From contig CAYJGT010000001.1 of assembly GCA_964370035.1 (NCBI GenBank), forward strand, positions 1-48,463: a stretch of DNA of 48,463 bases, written 5' to 3'. The stretch's first letter is position 1; each line of letters begins with the position of its first letter. Of the stretch, positions 1 to 7,429 are shown one piece after another. This DNA comes from CAYJHC01 sp964370035 (GTDB lineage: Bacteria > Bacillota > Clostridia > Peptostreptococcales > Anaerovoracaceae). A program made the translations under genes and the position numbers. The notes below the pieces were generated by a model. It worked only from the letters and a program-made list of their open reading frames with translations. It ran no database searches and was not told where the DNA came from.

Positions 1-792
1 CCTATTGCCATGTATGAGTGTAAATCAGATACAGTTATTGTAACAGGAAAATTGGCAGACATTTTAAAAATTGAAAGTGACAGGCTTGTTAACGACTATA
101 AATCCCCAGAGACTTTTCTGGAATTTATAGAAGAGATTATGTCTCACCCTCATCCAACTGAAAAGGATTTATATATAATCTCCAATAATATGGGACATCA
201 ATATATAAAAATTATGCGTTATCAAGAGGGGGGAAGTGATTGGGGACTCATAGTGGACTCGACTGATGAAATCAATGAAAAGAATACTATTAAGCAGGAG
301 AGAGATTTAGATTTCCTCACAGGCCTTTATGGGAAAAGAGCATTTTTTGAGCAACTAGAAAGCTTATCTCATCAATCAGATATAGTGAAAAAGGCTGCTG
401 TTATTATGTTCGACTTAGATAATTTAAAGTATGTAAATGATACTTGGGGACATGCAACGGGGGATAATTTTATCTGTGCTGTGGCTAATGTTTTGCGTCA
501 GTGGGAATATGATGACAAACTGTGTGCTCGTTTAAGCGGTGATGAATTTGCAATGATCCTTTATGGTGCTGATAATTATAATAACTTGGAGTCAATGCTA
601 GAGCAAATTAAAGAAGAACTTACAAAATTATATATTAAGACTCCTGATGGAGAAGAGCATAAAGCTAGTGCTTCTGTAGGATATTCCCTTTATCCTGAAC
701 AGTCCCAGTCATTTCAAACGTGCCTTAACCTTGCAGATAAAGCCATGTATGTAGCTAAAGTTAGGAGTAAGGGAAGCGCCGAAAATATATAA
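1..792 (+). CDS. GGDEF-domain protein, C-terminal part (5' end outside window)
   Basis: The reading frame is open to the first base of the window and no ribosome binding site precedes the ATG at base 10, so this is the 3' part of a longer gene. The first ~95 codons look like the end of a PAS-type sensory domain. The rest is a GGDEF domain, the fold that makes cyclic di-GMP from two GTP. Its metal-binding segment FDLDNLK starts at base 409. The signature is SGDEF (bases 535-549) rather than GGDEF, a variant found in many active enzymes. The usual inhibitory RxxD site upstream of it reads YDDK, so product inhibition is probably absent. The gene converges on the exporter permease gene with only 7 bp between the two stop codons and no terminator hairpin. 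Diguanylate cyclase activity is likely but inferred. Confidence 0.85.
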   Translation, partial: PIAMYECKSDTVIVTGKLADILKIESDRLVNDYKSPETFLEFIEEIMSHPHPTEKDLYIISNNMGHQYIKIMRYQEGGSDWGLIVDSTDEINEKNTIKQERDLDFLTGLYGKRAFFEQLESLSHQSDIVKKAAVIMFDLDNLKYVNDTWGHATGDNFICAVANVLRQWEYDDKLCARLSGDEFAMILYGADNYNNLESMLEQIKEELTKLYIKTPDGEEHKASASVGYSLYPEQSQSFQTCLNLADKAMYVAKVRSKGSAENI

Positions 793-799
793 AACATTT

Positions 800-1567
800 T
801 TAATATTGATTGTCTCTAATTAAGGACGATACGGTTCCTTTTGAACCAAAGTAAAGTGTAGCGAAGACGGTAATGCTATTAAAAACACAAATTGCTAAAA
901 GTATAGAAATCTGATAGAGAATAGCAAGGTTAGGAGAAGAGCCGGCTAGGATTTGCCCCGTCATCATTCCAGGAAGGCTAATTATTCCCATACCCATTAG
1001 ACTATTTATTGTGGGAAGTAAAGCCATTTCTAAGGAGCTTCCAACTATTGGATTGGTTATTTTCTTCTCATCGACTCCTAGGTTTACTAGAGTTTCTAAC
1101 ATCAGTTTCTGTTTTTGAATATTTTCCCGATAGCTTTTAACCCCTAGACTTACCCCTGTCAGAATATTACCTATAAGCATCCCGCTTAGTGGAATAAGGT
1201 ACTGTGGATCAAAAATATTTGTTCTAACGATTACACCTACAAAGAAAAGTGCAGCTATAACACCAAAGGTAGAAATGGAAAAAAGTACTGACAATTTCCA
1301 TCTTTTTGATAAGCCTTTATTTCTAGAAAAAACCATCCAAATGGCAAAAAAAATCATTACTACAAGATAGAGTAGTGAAAAAATTGGAGAAGGGTTGTTA
1401 AAGATATATGTTAAAATAAATCCCGCAAGAGTTAACTGGAGGGTCATTCGCAAACATCCAATTAGGAGTAGTTTTGATTGACTTATCTTATATTTTTTAA
1501 ATATGGCGAATACGATTAGTAATAATAAGTATAAAATACTAAGTTGTAATATATTGATTGATATCAT
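800..1567 (-). CDS. fetB: FetB-like ABC transporter permease (UPF0014 family)
   Basis: A 255-residue, almost entirely hydrophobic protein with about seven membrane helices. It matches the UPF0014/FetB (YbbM) family in length and in the conserved segment around LIGCLRMTLQLTLAGF and the PGMMTGQILAG motif. FetB pairs with the FetA ATPase; in Escherichia coli the pair is linked to iron export and resistance to oxidative stress. The ATPase gene lies upstream on the same strand, but 200 bp separate the two, which is wide for one operon. The gap contains a 21-bp stretch shared with the metF leader and may hold a second promoter. There is no clear ribosome binding site before the ATG, so the exact start is less certain than the family. 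The metal exported is inferred. Confidence 0.85.
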   Translation of the reverse strand: MISINILQLSILYLLLLIVFAIFKKYKISQSKLLLIGCLRMTLQLTLAGFILTYIFNNPSPIFSLLYLVVMIFFAIWMVFSRNKGLSKRWKLSVLFSISTFGVIAALFFVGVIVRTNIFDPQYLIPLSGMLIGNILTGVSLGVKSYRENIQKQKLMLETLVNLGVDEKKITNPIVGSSLEMALLPTINSLMGMGIISLPGMMTGQILAGSSPNLAILYQISILLAICVFNSITVFATLYFGSKGTVSSLIRDNQY

Positions 1568-1608
1568 AATGTTTTTTAGTATATTATAACAACTTATGAA
1601 ATTAAGAG

Positions 1609-1629
1609 AATAATATACTTTTCCTTTCT
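1609..1629 (-). repeat. 21-bp exact repeat, copy 1 (fetA-fetB gap)
   Basis: Read on the minus strand this is AGAAAGGAAAAGTATATTAT plus a final T. The same 21 bases occur at 23638-23658, also on the minus strand and also in the leader of a minus-strand gene. It contains a TATTAT hexamer that could act as a -10 element. Whether it is a shared promoter segment or a remnant of a dispersed repeat cannot be told from two copies. Confidence 0.5.
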
Positions 1630-1767
1630 CCCTACAAGGTTTCTAAAATAGGGTTGAATTATATGTTGCTTTAAGTTATAAATATTTGCTTGAATTTCAA
1701 TTTGCTTATTATACGAGCAAAGGCAAACTCAAGAAGTTTATCCTTCAGAGCTCGATATTTGCTAAAG

Positions 1768-2388
1768 CTACTTAGGCAAGGTGTTTTTACTTAGATAATA
1801 AATATCATCTGCATACATCTCTATTAAATCTTTTGAATGGGAAATAATTAGTGTTGTTATACCTAAGGATTTAATATTAGTCATTAACTCCATACTAGTC
1901 TTTTCGTCTAGCGCGCTAGTTGGCTCGTCTAATAAAAGGACATCTGGCTTAAAAGAAATGGATATTGCTAATGAGATTCGTTGTTTTTCTCCACCAGAAA
2001 GTTCAGAAGTCTTTTTATCTAAAGGTAATTCAATTTTGCAAAGCTTTAAATTTTCAATTATTTCTTGGTCGCTTAAAGGAGATAAATCTCGGAACTCATA
2101 GAATCTGCGAAAATTTTCCTTTATTGTCTCATCAAATAGATAAGGAGTTTGTCCTAAAAGGGAAACCTTTTGTCTATATTCATTGGGATTTAGAGTTGAA
2201 ATATTTGATGCATTATAATAAATTGTACCGGTTTGTGGAGTTATTGTATTGTTTAAGAGCTTCAATAGGGTGCTTTTTCCAGTTCCACTGTCTCCAGAAA
2301 TAAAAGTCATTTTATTCTCTTCGATTTGATAATCGGGATATGAAATAATATTTTTAAAGCGAAGGCTTTCCCAGTTAAGTTTTTGCAT
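1768..2388 (-). CDS. fetA: FetA-like ABC transporter ATP-binding protein
   Basis: A 206-residue ABC ATPase. The Walker A loop is GDSGTGKST (residues 32-40), the Q-loop follows near residue 80 (LLGQTPYLF), the signature is LSGGEKQ (130-136), Walker B is VLLLDEP (150-156), and the switch histidine is in ISHSKD. Short length and partnership with a UPF0014 permease identify it as the FetA (YbbL) type, which powers export of metal ions across the cytoplasmic membrane. The ATG follows GGAGG by six bases, so the start is firm. Upstream lie a leader inverted repeat and a 38-bp palindrome, suggesting repressor control. Residues for ATP binding and hydrolysis are all present; iron as substrate is inferred from the family. 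Confidence 0.87.
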   Translation of the reverse strand: MQKLNWESLRFKNIISYPDYQIEENKMTFISGDSGTGKSTLLKLLNNTITPQTGTIYYNASNISTLNPNEYRQKVSLLGQTPYLFDETIKENFRRFYEFRDLSPLSDQEIIENLKLCKIELPLDKKTSELSGGEKQRISLAISISFKPDVLLLDEPTSALDEKTSMELMTNIKSLGITTLIISHSKDLIEMYADDIYYLSKNTLPK

Positions 2389-2427
2389 AGTTCCTCCATT
2401 TTGGCAAAGTTTTACTGTGGGTGAGTT

Positions 2428-2461
2428 AAAAGAAATTCATTTGAATGAATAAATTTCTTTT
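2428..2461 (-). promoter_or_regulatory. Inverted repeat in the fetA leader
   Basis: AAAAGAAATT (2428-2437) is repeated inverted as AATTTCTTTT (2452-2461), with a second small dyad ATTCATTTGAAT at 2435-2446. It lies between the large palindrome and the fetA ribosome binding site, so it could fold in the mRNA leader or be a protein-binding site. There is no T-run placed to make it a terminator. Confidence 0.4.
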
Positions 2462-2472
2462 ATAAAATTTAA

Positions 2473-2510
2473 AATAATATCGAATTTCGATATCGAATTT
2501 CGATATTATT
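2473..2510 (-). promoter_or_regulatory. 38-bp near-perfect palindrome, probable operator of fetAB
   Basis: Nineteen base pairs on each side of a centre between 2491 and 2492, with one mismatched pair (2485/2498). It consists of two tandem copies of ATCGAATTTCGAT, each itself a dyad, flanked by AATAAT and ATTATT. A TATAAT hexamer for minus-strand transcription lies immediately upstream, so a bound protein would cover the start of transcription. Dyads of this size suit a dimeric winged-helix repressor (ArsR, MarR or similar) binding twice. No such regulator gene is adjacent, so the protein is unknown. Confidence 0.6.
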
Positions 2511-2685
2511 ATAATAACATAAAAAAACAAATAAAGCAAGAACTAAAATTTGATTTTTTTGTATTCGAATAAGTTTAAATATTGCCCATACAAAGAAAAT
2601 AGAGACAGAGAAATATACTCGTAAAAATGGAGGATATTTTTGTGGTTATTAAGTTGTGATTAATAGAAAATAAAGGCAATTAAGA

Positions 2686-2727
2686 AAAAGTTGGATGGTG
2701 TGAATTAGATCAAATCATCCAACTTTT
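2686..2727 (-). terminator. Rho-independent terminator downstream of thrC
   Basis: A perfect 12-bp stem, AAAAGTTGGATG (2686-2697) with CATCCAACTTTT (2716-2727), and an 18-base loop. Read on the minus strand it ends in TTTTCTT. It separates thrC from fetA on the same strand and shows that they are separate transcription units. Confidence 0.75.
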
Positions 2728-2809
2728 ATTATTTTATTGTTTTCTCAAAAACGATGCAAGTATTCCCCTTAGTAGTTGGTATTTTTAGGAGAACTATTTA
2801 TATTTGTAA

Positions 2810-4279
2810 CTAAAGAATATTTGTAACGCTATCCTTCATCTCTCCTACTTCTAGGACTGTTTTATGCAGAATTTCTTTTTTCTCTAGGTCTTTAAGTCCT
2901 CTCGGAATAGGAACTCCTGTCTTTTCATTTAATAAAGATACATTTTCAAAACCGTCTGCGCTGGTTTTAATCCCGATTGATTTAGCTACGCTATCTGCAA
3001 ATTTATATGGACTAGCAGTAGAAGCTATTAAGGTTGGTGTGTTATCTTTGCTTTCCTTTACATAATCCTCGTATACCTTATAGGCTACAGCGGTATGTGT
3101 ATCCAGTAAATATTCTTCTTTTTCATACACTTTCGCTATCATATCATTTGTTTCATCTGTGTTTGCGCAAGAACCGTAGAAATCCGATAGGCCTTCTTTT
3201 ATAGTTGAACTTACTGTATATGATTTTTTTGTATTTAAGTCTGACATTAAAGCGGAAACTTCCTCACTTCCCGTAGATAAGTGATATAAAAGTCTTTCTA
3301 GATTGCTAGATATTAAAATGTCCATGGAAGGAGAATTGGTTAAAATGAAATCTCTATTTATATCATACTTTCCAGTCTTAATAAAGTCGGTTAAGACATT
3401 ATTTTCGTTTGATGCACAAATTAGCTTACCTATTGGAACTCCCATAGCTTTTGCATAATACGCAGCTAAAATATTTCCGAAGTTCCCAGTGGGAACAACT
3501 ACATTCATTGGGTCACCTAGTTTAACAGCACCTTCTTCTACCATTCTTGCATACCCAAAAACATAATATGCAACTTGAGGAACCAGTCTTCCTATATTGA
3601 TTGAGTTTGCAGAAGAAAGTTTGCAATTCATTGCATCAAGTTTAGATGCAAGTTGCTCGTCTGCGAAGATTTGTTTGACTCCAGTTTGGGCATCATCAAA
3701 ATTACCTTCAATTGCATATACATGAGTATTTAACCCCTCTTGAGTTACCATTTGGCGTTCTTGAACTTGGCTAACTCCTTCGTTAGGGAAGAAGACGATT
3801 ATTTCAGTACCAGGAACATTAGCAAAACCTTCTAAAGCAGCTTTTCCTGTATCTCCAGAAGTTGCAGTAAGTATACAAATTTTCTTTTCTTCATTTTCCT
3901 TTTTTAATGCTGTAGTTAATAAATATGGGAGAATAGAAAGAGCCATGTCTTTAAATGCCGCTGTTTTTCCATGGTAGAGCTCTAAAATATAAGGAGAGCC
4001 AACCTTAACTAATGGCACCACATCCTTTGCTTCAAATTTGCTATCATATGCTCCTTCAATGCAATGCTTTAATTCTTTTTCGGTATAGTCATCAAAAAAG
4101 GTTCCGATAATATCAAAGGCAACTTCTTGATAAGTTTGGCCTACGAATGTTTTTAATGGGCGAGGTAATTGGGGTAACTTTTCAGGTACGAATAGCCCCT
4201 TGTCCTCAGCAAGCCCTTTTATAATAGCTTGAGCACCACTTAATTTGTTATTACTTCCTCTTGTACTTTGATATATCAT
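2810..4279 (-). CDS. thrC: Threonine synthase
   Basis: Converts O-phosphohomoserine to threonine and phosphate with pyridoxal phosphate, the last step of threonine synthesis. The 489-residue length is that of the long bacterial/yeast-like threonine synthases. The N-terminus IYQSTRG is typical of this class. The PLP-binding lysine lies in HGKTAAFKD (Lys110), and the glycine-rich phosphate-binding loop is PTGNFGN. The start is the ATG at 4279, preceded by GGAGGT at five bases; upstream in-frame ATGs lack such a site. A sigma-A promoter gives a leader of only about 30 bases, so there is no room for a T-box or attenuator. No other threonine-pathway genes are adjacent. A strong terminator follows. 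Confidence 0.95.
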   Translation of the reverse strand: MIYQSTRGSNNKLSGAQAIIKGLAEDKGLFVPEKLPQLPRPLKTFVGQTYQEVAFDIIGTFFDDYTEKELKHCIEGAYDSKFEAKDVVPLVKVGSPYILELYHGKTAAFKDMALSILPYLLTTALKKENEEKKICILTATSGDTGKAALEGFANVPGTEIIVFFPNEGVSQVQERQMVTQEGLNTHVYAIEGNFDDAQTGVKQIFADEQLASKLDAMNCKLSSANSINIGRLVPQVAYYVFGYARMVEEGAVKLGDPMNVVVPTGNFGNILAAYYAKAMGVPIGKLICASNENNVLTDFIKTGKYDINRDFILTNSPSMDILISSNLERLLYHLSTGSEEVSALMSDLNTKKSYTVSSTIKEGLSDFYGSCANTDETNDMIAKVYEKEEYLLDTHTAVAYKVYEDYVKESKDNTPTLIASTASPYKFADSVAKSIGIKTSADGFENVSLLNEKTGVPIPRGLKDLEKKEILHKTVLEVGEMKDSVTNIL

Positions 4280-4314
4280 TTTTACCTCCATATTATTTAG
4301 TTTCACTGATAAAT

Positions 4315-4342
4315 ATTATACATTATTTTTCGTGGTTTGTAA
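4315..4342 (-). promoter_or_regulatory. Sigma-A-type promoter of thrC
   Basis: On the minus strand TTACAA (4342-4337), a 16-bp spacer and a perfect TATAAT (4320-4315). Transcription would begin near 4308, about 30 bases before the thrC ATG. Confidence 0.6.
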
Positions 4343-4416
4343 CAAAAAAATCAAATTCTTATATCAAAAGTTCAATTTAGATAAATCAACTTGAGAGAAG
4401 AGCATAAGAATCAGGG

Positions 4417-4489
4417 AAAAACCTAAAACTATTGCACAATTTTGACGACCAGAAAGTAAAAACTTAAAAATATTGCATAATTTTGACAA
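4417..4489 (+). repeat. Tandem imperfect 32-bp repeat upstream of the kinase-like gene
   Basis: Copies at 4417-4448 and 4458-4489 match at 28 of 32 positions with a 41-bp period, close to four helical turns. Each ends in TTTTGAC, and the second supplies the -35 hexamer of the promoter below. Each contains TTGCAYAA, a small dyad. It looks like a local duplication of a promoter-upstream segment or a pair of regulator sites on the same DNA face. Confidence 0.6.
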
Positions 4490-4511
4490 TTTAGTCATAA
4501 TAAAATATAAT
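4483..4511 (+). promoter_or_regulatory. Consensus sigma-A promoter
   Basis: TTGACA (4483-4488), a 17-bp spacer and TATAAT (4506-4511), an exact consensus promoter. The leader to the ATG at 4637 is about 120 bases. Drives the cytidylate-kinase-like gene and possibly the small ORF after it. Confidence 0.8.
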
Positions 4512-4636
4512 ATCTAAAAGATTGAAAATGACTAATTATTAGAAACTATTATTAAAGAGACTAAGTATAGGACGAATTATTTCGCTAGGATTGTTACGTG
4601 TAAAAGATTTAGAAAGAGTTAAAAGAGGTGAAGTTT

Positions 4637-5263
4637 ATGATTATAACATTGAATAGGCAGTTTGGCAGCGGAGGAAGAGAAATTGGAGAAAAGTTAGCCG
4701 AATCTTTAGAATACAACTATTATGATAAATCTATAGTTTTTGAAATTGCAAAGAGAAGTGGCTTAAATCCAGAGTATGTTGAAGAAAACTCTGAGTCTTT
4801 TGCAAGCGCGCTTCAATTTGCAAATGGGCCTAGATCTTTTTCTACATACCAACAAACACTGCCTATGCAGGTACAAATTGAACAGCACAATATAATAAAT
4901 GAACTAGGAGAAGAGGGGAATTCAGTATTTGTTGGTAGAAGGGCAGATTACATACTAGAAGAAAAAAATCCATTTAGAGTATTTGTATATTCATCAAATA
5001 TTGAAACGCGAGTGGAAAGATGTATGATTTATGAGAAAAAGCATGCAGAAGAAAAAGGAGAAAAAGCGAAAAGCCCTAAAGAAATGGAAAAGGCAATACA
5101 TAAAATTGATGAAGTTAGAAGAAAGTATTATGAAATGTATACTGGAGCGAAGTGGAATAATACAGCTAATTACAATCTTTGTATAGACACCTCAAAGATT
5201 AAGATAGAGGATGCTGTAGAAATTATTAAAATTGCAGTTTTTGGAGCAAAAAAAATAAAATAG
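4637..5263 (+). CDS. Cytidylate-kinase-like family protein
   Basis: A 208-residue P-loop protein. The N-terminus TLNRQFGSGGREIGEKL carries the modified phosphate-binding loop of the cytidylate-kinase-like family (Cytidylate_kin2 type), common in Clostridia alongside a true Cmk. A later GRRADYIL segment and the R-x3-R/C-rich lid around VERCMIYEKKH fit the same family. The nucleotide substrate of this group is not established, so I do not name it cmk. The start is the ATG at 4637, seven bases after AGAGGTG; the GTG at 4628 overlaps that site and is unlikely. The promoter upstream is an exact consensus, implying strong expression unless repressed at the tandem repeats. A 57-aa ORF follows after 17 bp. 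Confidence 0.8.
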   Translation: MIITLNRQFGSGGREIGEKLAESLEYNYYDKSIVFEIAKRSGLNPEYVEENSESFASALQFANGPRSFSTYQQTLPMQVQIEQHNIINELGEEGNSVFVGRRADYILEEKNPFRVFVYSSNIETRVERCMIYEKKHAEEKGEKAKSPKEMEKAIHKIDEVRRKYYEMYTGAKWNNTANYNLCIDTSKIKIEDAVEIIKIAVFGAKKIK

Positions 5264-5280
5264 CAAAAATAGATAGGTAA

Positions 5281-5454
5281 ATGACCTTGATAAAAGAGTT
5301 TGTGGAACTTTCAGATAATGAAAAAACTAGAAAGCATAATCTGAATGAGTCTAATGATAAAACCCTTTGGAATAGTTATAGAAAAAATATAACTGTTCCA
5401 GAGGGTTTTTATATTAATCCTCGAGTTTGGAAAGGCGATGAAGAGTGTGCTTAA
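5281..5454 (+). CDS. Small hypothetical protein (57 aa)
   Basis: An ATG-started ORF 17 bp after the kinase-like gene, preceded by only a weak AGGT. The product is hydrophilic and charged, with an acidic/basic N-terminal half and the segment VPEGFYINPRVW near the C-terminus. I do not recognise it. It could be a real small protein read from the same transcript, or the remnant of a larger gene. The antisense frame across the same bases has no ribosome binding site and looks like a shadow. Confidence 0.35.
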   Translation: MTLIKEFVELSDNEKTRKHNLNESNDKTLWNSYRKNITVPEGFYINPRVWKGDEECA

Positions 5455-5528
5455 TTGATATTTATTAGCTGAATAAGCATAAATAGAAATAAATATGAAA
5501 ATTAAATGCAAAATTAAAAAATAATTTC

Positions 5529-5557
5529 TTGACAAAGGATGAAAAAAAGTGTACTAT
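5529..5557 (+). promoter_or_regulatory. Sigma-A promoter of the DUF2325 gene
   Basis: TTGACA (5529-5534), 17-bp spacer and TACTAT (5552-5557). Transcription would begin near 5564, right at the palindrome below. Confidence 0.75.
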
Positions 5558-5564
5558 TTAATTA

Positions 5565-5580
5565 GTTAGTTTAAACTAAC
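5565..5580 (+). promoter_or_regulatory. 16-bp perfect palindrome, probable operator (DtxR-like?)
   Basis: GTTAGTTTAAACTAAC is a perfect dyad placed at the predicted transcription start, an ideal position for a repressor. Its TTAG...CTAA arms resemble the half-sites of iron/manganese-dependent DtxR-family regulators. The regulator assignment is an inference from that resemblance; no regulator gene is adjacent. Confidence 0.65.
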
Positions 5581-5581
5581 C

Positions 5582-5621
5582 GAAAGCATACTTATATTTC
5601 TTTCAATATAAATTTGCTTTC
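5582..5621 (+). promoter_or_regulatory. Long hairpin in the 5' leader of the DUF2325 gene
   Basis: GAAAGCA (5582-5588) pairs with TGCTTTC (5615-5621), and TTATATT (5592-5598) with AATATAA (5605-5611), across a symmetrical 3x3 internal loop. It begins about 18 bases into the predicted transcript. No T-run follows, so it is not a terminator. It could stabilise the mRNA or act in regulation. Confidence 0.55.
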
Positions 5622-5717
5622 TGAAATGGTGGGAAAGGCTGAACAATAAGGCAGAGCTCTAAATCACTGGAAATATTCAATTTGAAGTTTATGAAAGAAT
5701 AAATAGAGGAGAATAAA

Positions 5718-6005
5718 ATGAGTGTAGTAATTGTAGGTGGTAACGAATGCATGGAACGACGTTATATTGATACATGTAAAGAGTACGGATGCAAAGCAAA
5801 AGTATTTACTAAGATGAAGCATGGTATTAGAACTAAGTTCGGATCTCCGGATTTAATAATTCTCTTTACGGGCACAGTTTCTCATAAGATGATTGACTGC
5901 GTAAAGTGCGAAGCAAAAAAATGTGACGCAAAAATTTGCAGGTCACATTCAAGTTCATTATCAGCCTTAAAAAGCATGCTTGATGAATTTAAACAAGCAA
6001 ATTAA
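5718..6005 (+). CDS. DUF2325 domain-containing protein
   Basis: A 95-residue protein of the DUF2325 family, recognised by the N-terminus VVIVGGNECMERRY, the segment CKEYGCKAKVF, the SPDLIILFTGTVSHKM core and the RSHSSSLSAL motif. The fold is predicted to be Rossmann-like; the function is not known. It has seven cysteines, several in a cluster between residues 55 and 75 (CVKCEAKKCDAKIC), which could bind metal. The ATG follows AGGAG at seven bases. It is a single-gene unit with its own promoter, operator-like palindrome, leader hairpin and terminator. That isolation and the DtxR-like box suggest metal-dependent expression, an inference from context only. Confidence 0.85.
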   Translation: MSVVIVGGNECMERRYIDTCKEYGCKAKVFTKMKHGIRTKFGSPDLIILFTGTVSHKMIDCVKCEAKKCDAKICRSHSSSLSALKSMLDEFKQAN

Positions 6006-6094
6006 ATTATGCCACTTAAAGAAATACTTAAAAGATATGGTCAAGTGTTCTGGCTGAATCTGTAGTAGCTTTTGTGCATATAGTACAAATAATT

Positions 6095-6134
6095 ACTGAG
6101 CCAAAACAAAAAACTGGCTCAGTTTTGTTTTTTG
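6095..6134 (+). terminator. Terminator of the DUF2325 gene
   Basis: ACTGAGCCA (6095-6103) pairs with TGGCTCAGT (6115-6123), loop of 11, followed by TTTTGTTTTTT. Confidence 0.9.
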
Positions 6135-6209
6135 ATAATAATCCATACTGTTTTGCCTAGATGAAAAATTGCATTTGATTATTCACTTATAATAGAGTAT
6201 TATGGAATT

Positions 6210-7172
6210 ATGAAACATTTATTTATAATTAACCCAGCTGCGGGGAAAGGAATGGGGAAAGCCTATTCCGATAAAATTTTATCAAGTGCGAAGAATATTA
6301 AGGCTGATATTCAGGTTTGCCTTACTACAGAGGCAGGAGATGCAGAAAGAATAGCATTAAAAGCCTGTGAAGATAATAAAAAGAAAAAAGGCAGATCTAA
6401 AATCAGAATATATGCTTGCGGTGGAGATGGAACTTTAAATGAAGTGATTAATGGAATTTTTGGATTTAAAAATGTCCAGGTAGGCTGTATTCCCATTGGC
6501 AGTGGTAATGATTTTGTGAAAAACTTTATCGACTGTGGCGATTTTTTCTCTTTAGAAAATCAAATTAATGGAGAAGCCAAAAAAGTTGACCTTATGGAGT
6601 ATAGCGGAATTTTTGATAATGTTTTTTCGAAGAGAGTCGCTATTAACATGTTCAATTTAGGCTTTGATGCAAATGTGGCTAATGATATGAACTTTTTTAA
6701 AGGTCTACATATTTTTCACGGAAAAGGGCCATATAGATTGGCGTTGGCATCTAATTTCATTGCAAAAAGAGGGGGCAATTTTCTTGTTACAACAAAAAAT
6801 GATGAAGTACTATATAATGGGAAATTGTTTTTCATTAATATTTGTAATGGTAGTTATTTAGGTGGTGGCATGAAAGGAGCTCCATACGCACTAATTGATG
6901 ATGGAAAACTAGATATGAATATAGTTAAGAATGTAAGTCGCATTAAGTTTTTAGATTTAGCACCTAGGTACATGAAAGGTGTGCATATGTTAAAACCAGG
7001 CATTGAAAAAGTTGTAGACTATAGCCAGATTGAATATGTTAAGGTAAGGCCGCTTAATAGAAAATTCAGATTGGGAATTGATGGGGAAATTGTAGAAGTG
7101 ACAGGAGATGTGGAATTCAGAGTTTTGCCTAAAGCAATTAGCTTTATAGTTCCTAAACGAGAAGAACTGTAG
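6210..7172 (+). CDS. Diacylglycerol/lipid kinase family protein
   Basis: A 320-residue member of the DagK/YegS lipid kinase family, which phosphorylates diacylglycerol or related lipids with ATP at the membrane. The nucleotide-binding motif GGDGTLNE lies at residues 71-78 and the second signature GSGND at 97-101. An N-terminal IINPAAGKG segment is also typical, and the C-terminal domain ends with the conserved DGE (IDGEIVEV). The start has only a weak GGA site, so translation may be modest, but the IINPAAGKG motif begins six residues after this ATG and fixes it. It is a monocistronic unit ended by a strong terminator. The exact lipid substrate cannot be read from sequence. Confidence 0.87.
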   Translation: MKHLFIINPAAGKGMGKAYSDKILSSAKNIKADIQVCLTTEAGDAERIALKACEDNKKKKGRSKIRIYACGGDGTLNEVINGIFGFKNVQVGCIPIGSGNDFVKNFIDCGDFFSLENQINGEAKKVDLMEYSGIFDNVFSKRVAINMFNLGFDANVANDMNFFKGLHIFHGKGPYRLALASNFIAKRGGNFLVTTKNDEVLYNGKLFFINICNGSYLGGGMKGAPYALIDDGKLDMNIVKNVSRIKFLDLAPRYMKGVHMLKPGIEKVVDYSQIEYVKVRPLNRKFRLGIDGEIVEVTGDVEFRVLPKAISFIVPKREEL

Positions 7173-7179
7173 TAAATAA

Positions 7180-7228
7180 AACACCTTTAGGGAAATAAAT
7201 TCTTCTCTAAAGGTGTTAAATATTTTTT
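7180..7228 (+). terminator. Terminator of the lipid kinase gene
   Basis: AACACCTTTAG (7180-7190) pairs with CTAAAGGTGTT (7207-7217), followed after four bases by a TTTTTT run. Confidence 0.85.
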
Positions 7229-7429
7229 GTGGGTTTGCGGATTGCTTTTTATGGGCAATAGCAACAATAGTTGATGAATTAGGGTTAAACCAAGCAAGTG
7301 TTTGTAGAATTTTTCTCAAAGGTTGACAAGGAAATGTATAGAAATAAACGTAGGTTAAAGACTTCAAATTAATAATTATAAATCTTAGCTCAAAATAGCA
7401 AAACCAACAATTAAAATGGCAGAGGAAAC

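Noticed and set aside
4280..4320. Longer N-terminus for threonine synthase (start at 4306)
   Set aside because: The GGAGGT lies just before the ATG at 4279, and homologues begin with MIYQSTRG-like sequence there.
5311..5535. Minus-strand frame of 74 codons with hydrophobic content
   Set aside because: No ribosome binding site, overlaps a better plus-strand ORF and the promoter of the DUF2325 gene; hydrophobicity reflects antisense AT-rich DNA.
7213..7326. A 37-codon GTG-started frame whose end (TIVDELGLNQASVCRIFL) resembles a helix-turn-helix, perhaps a transposase or regulator remnant
   Set aside because: It begins inside the terminator stem of the preceding gene, has no ribosome binding site and is too short to assign.
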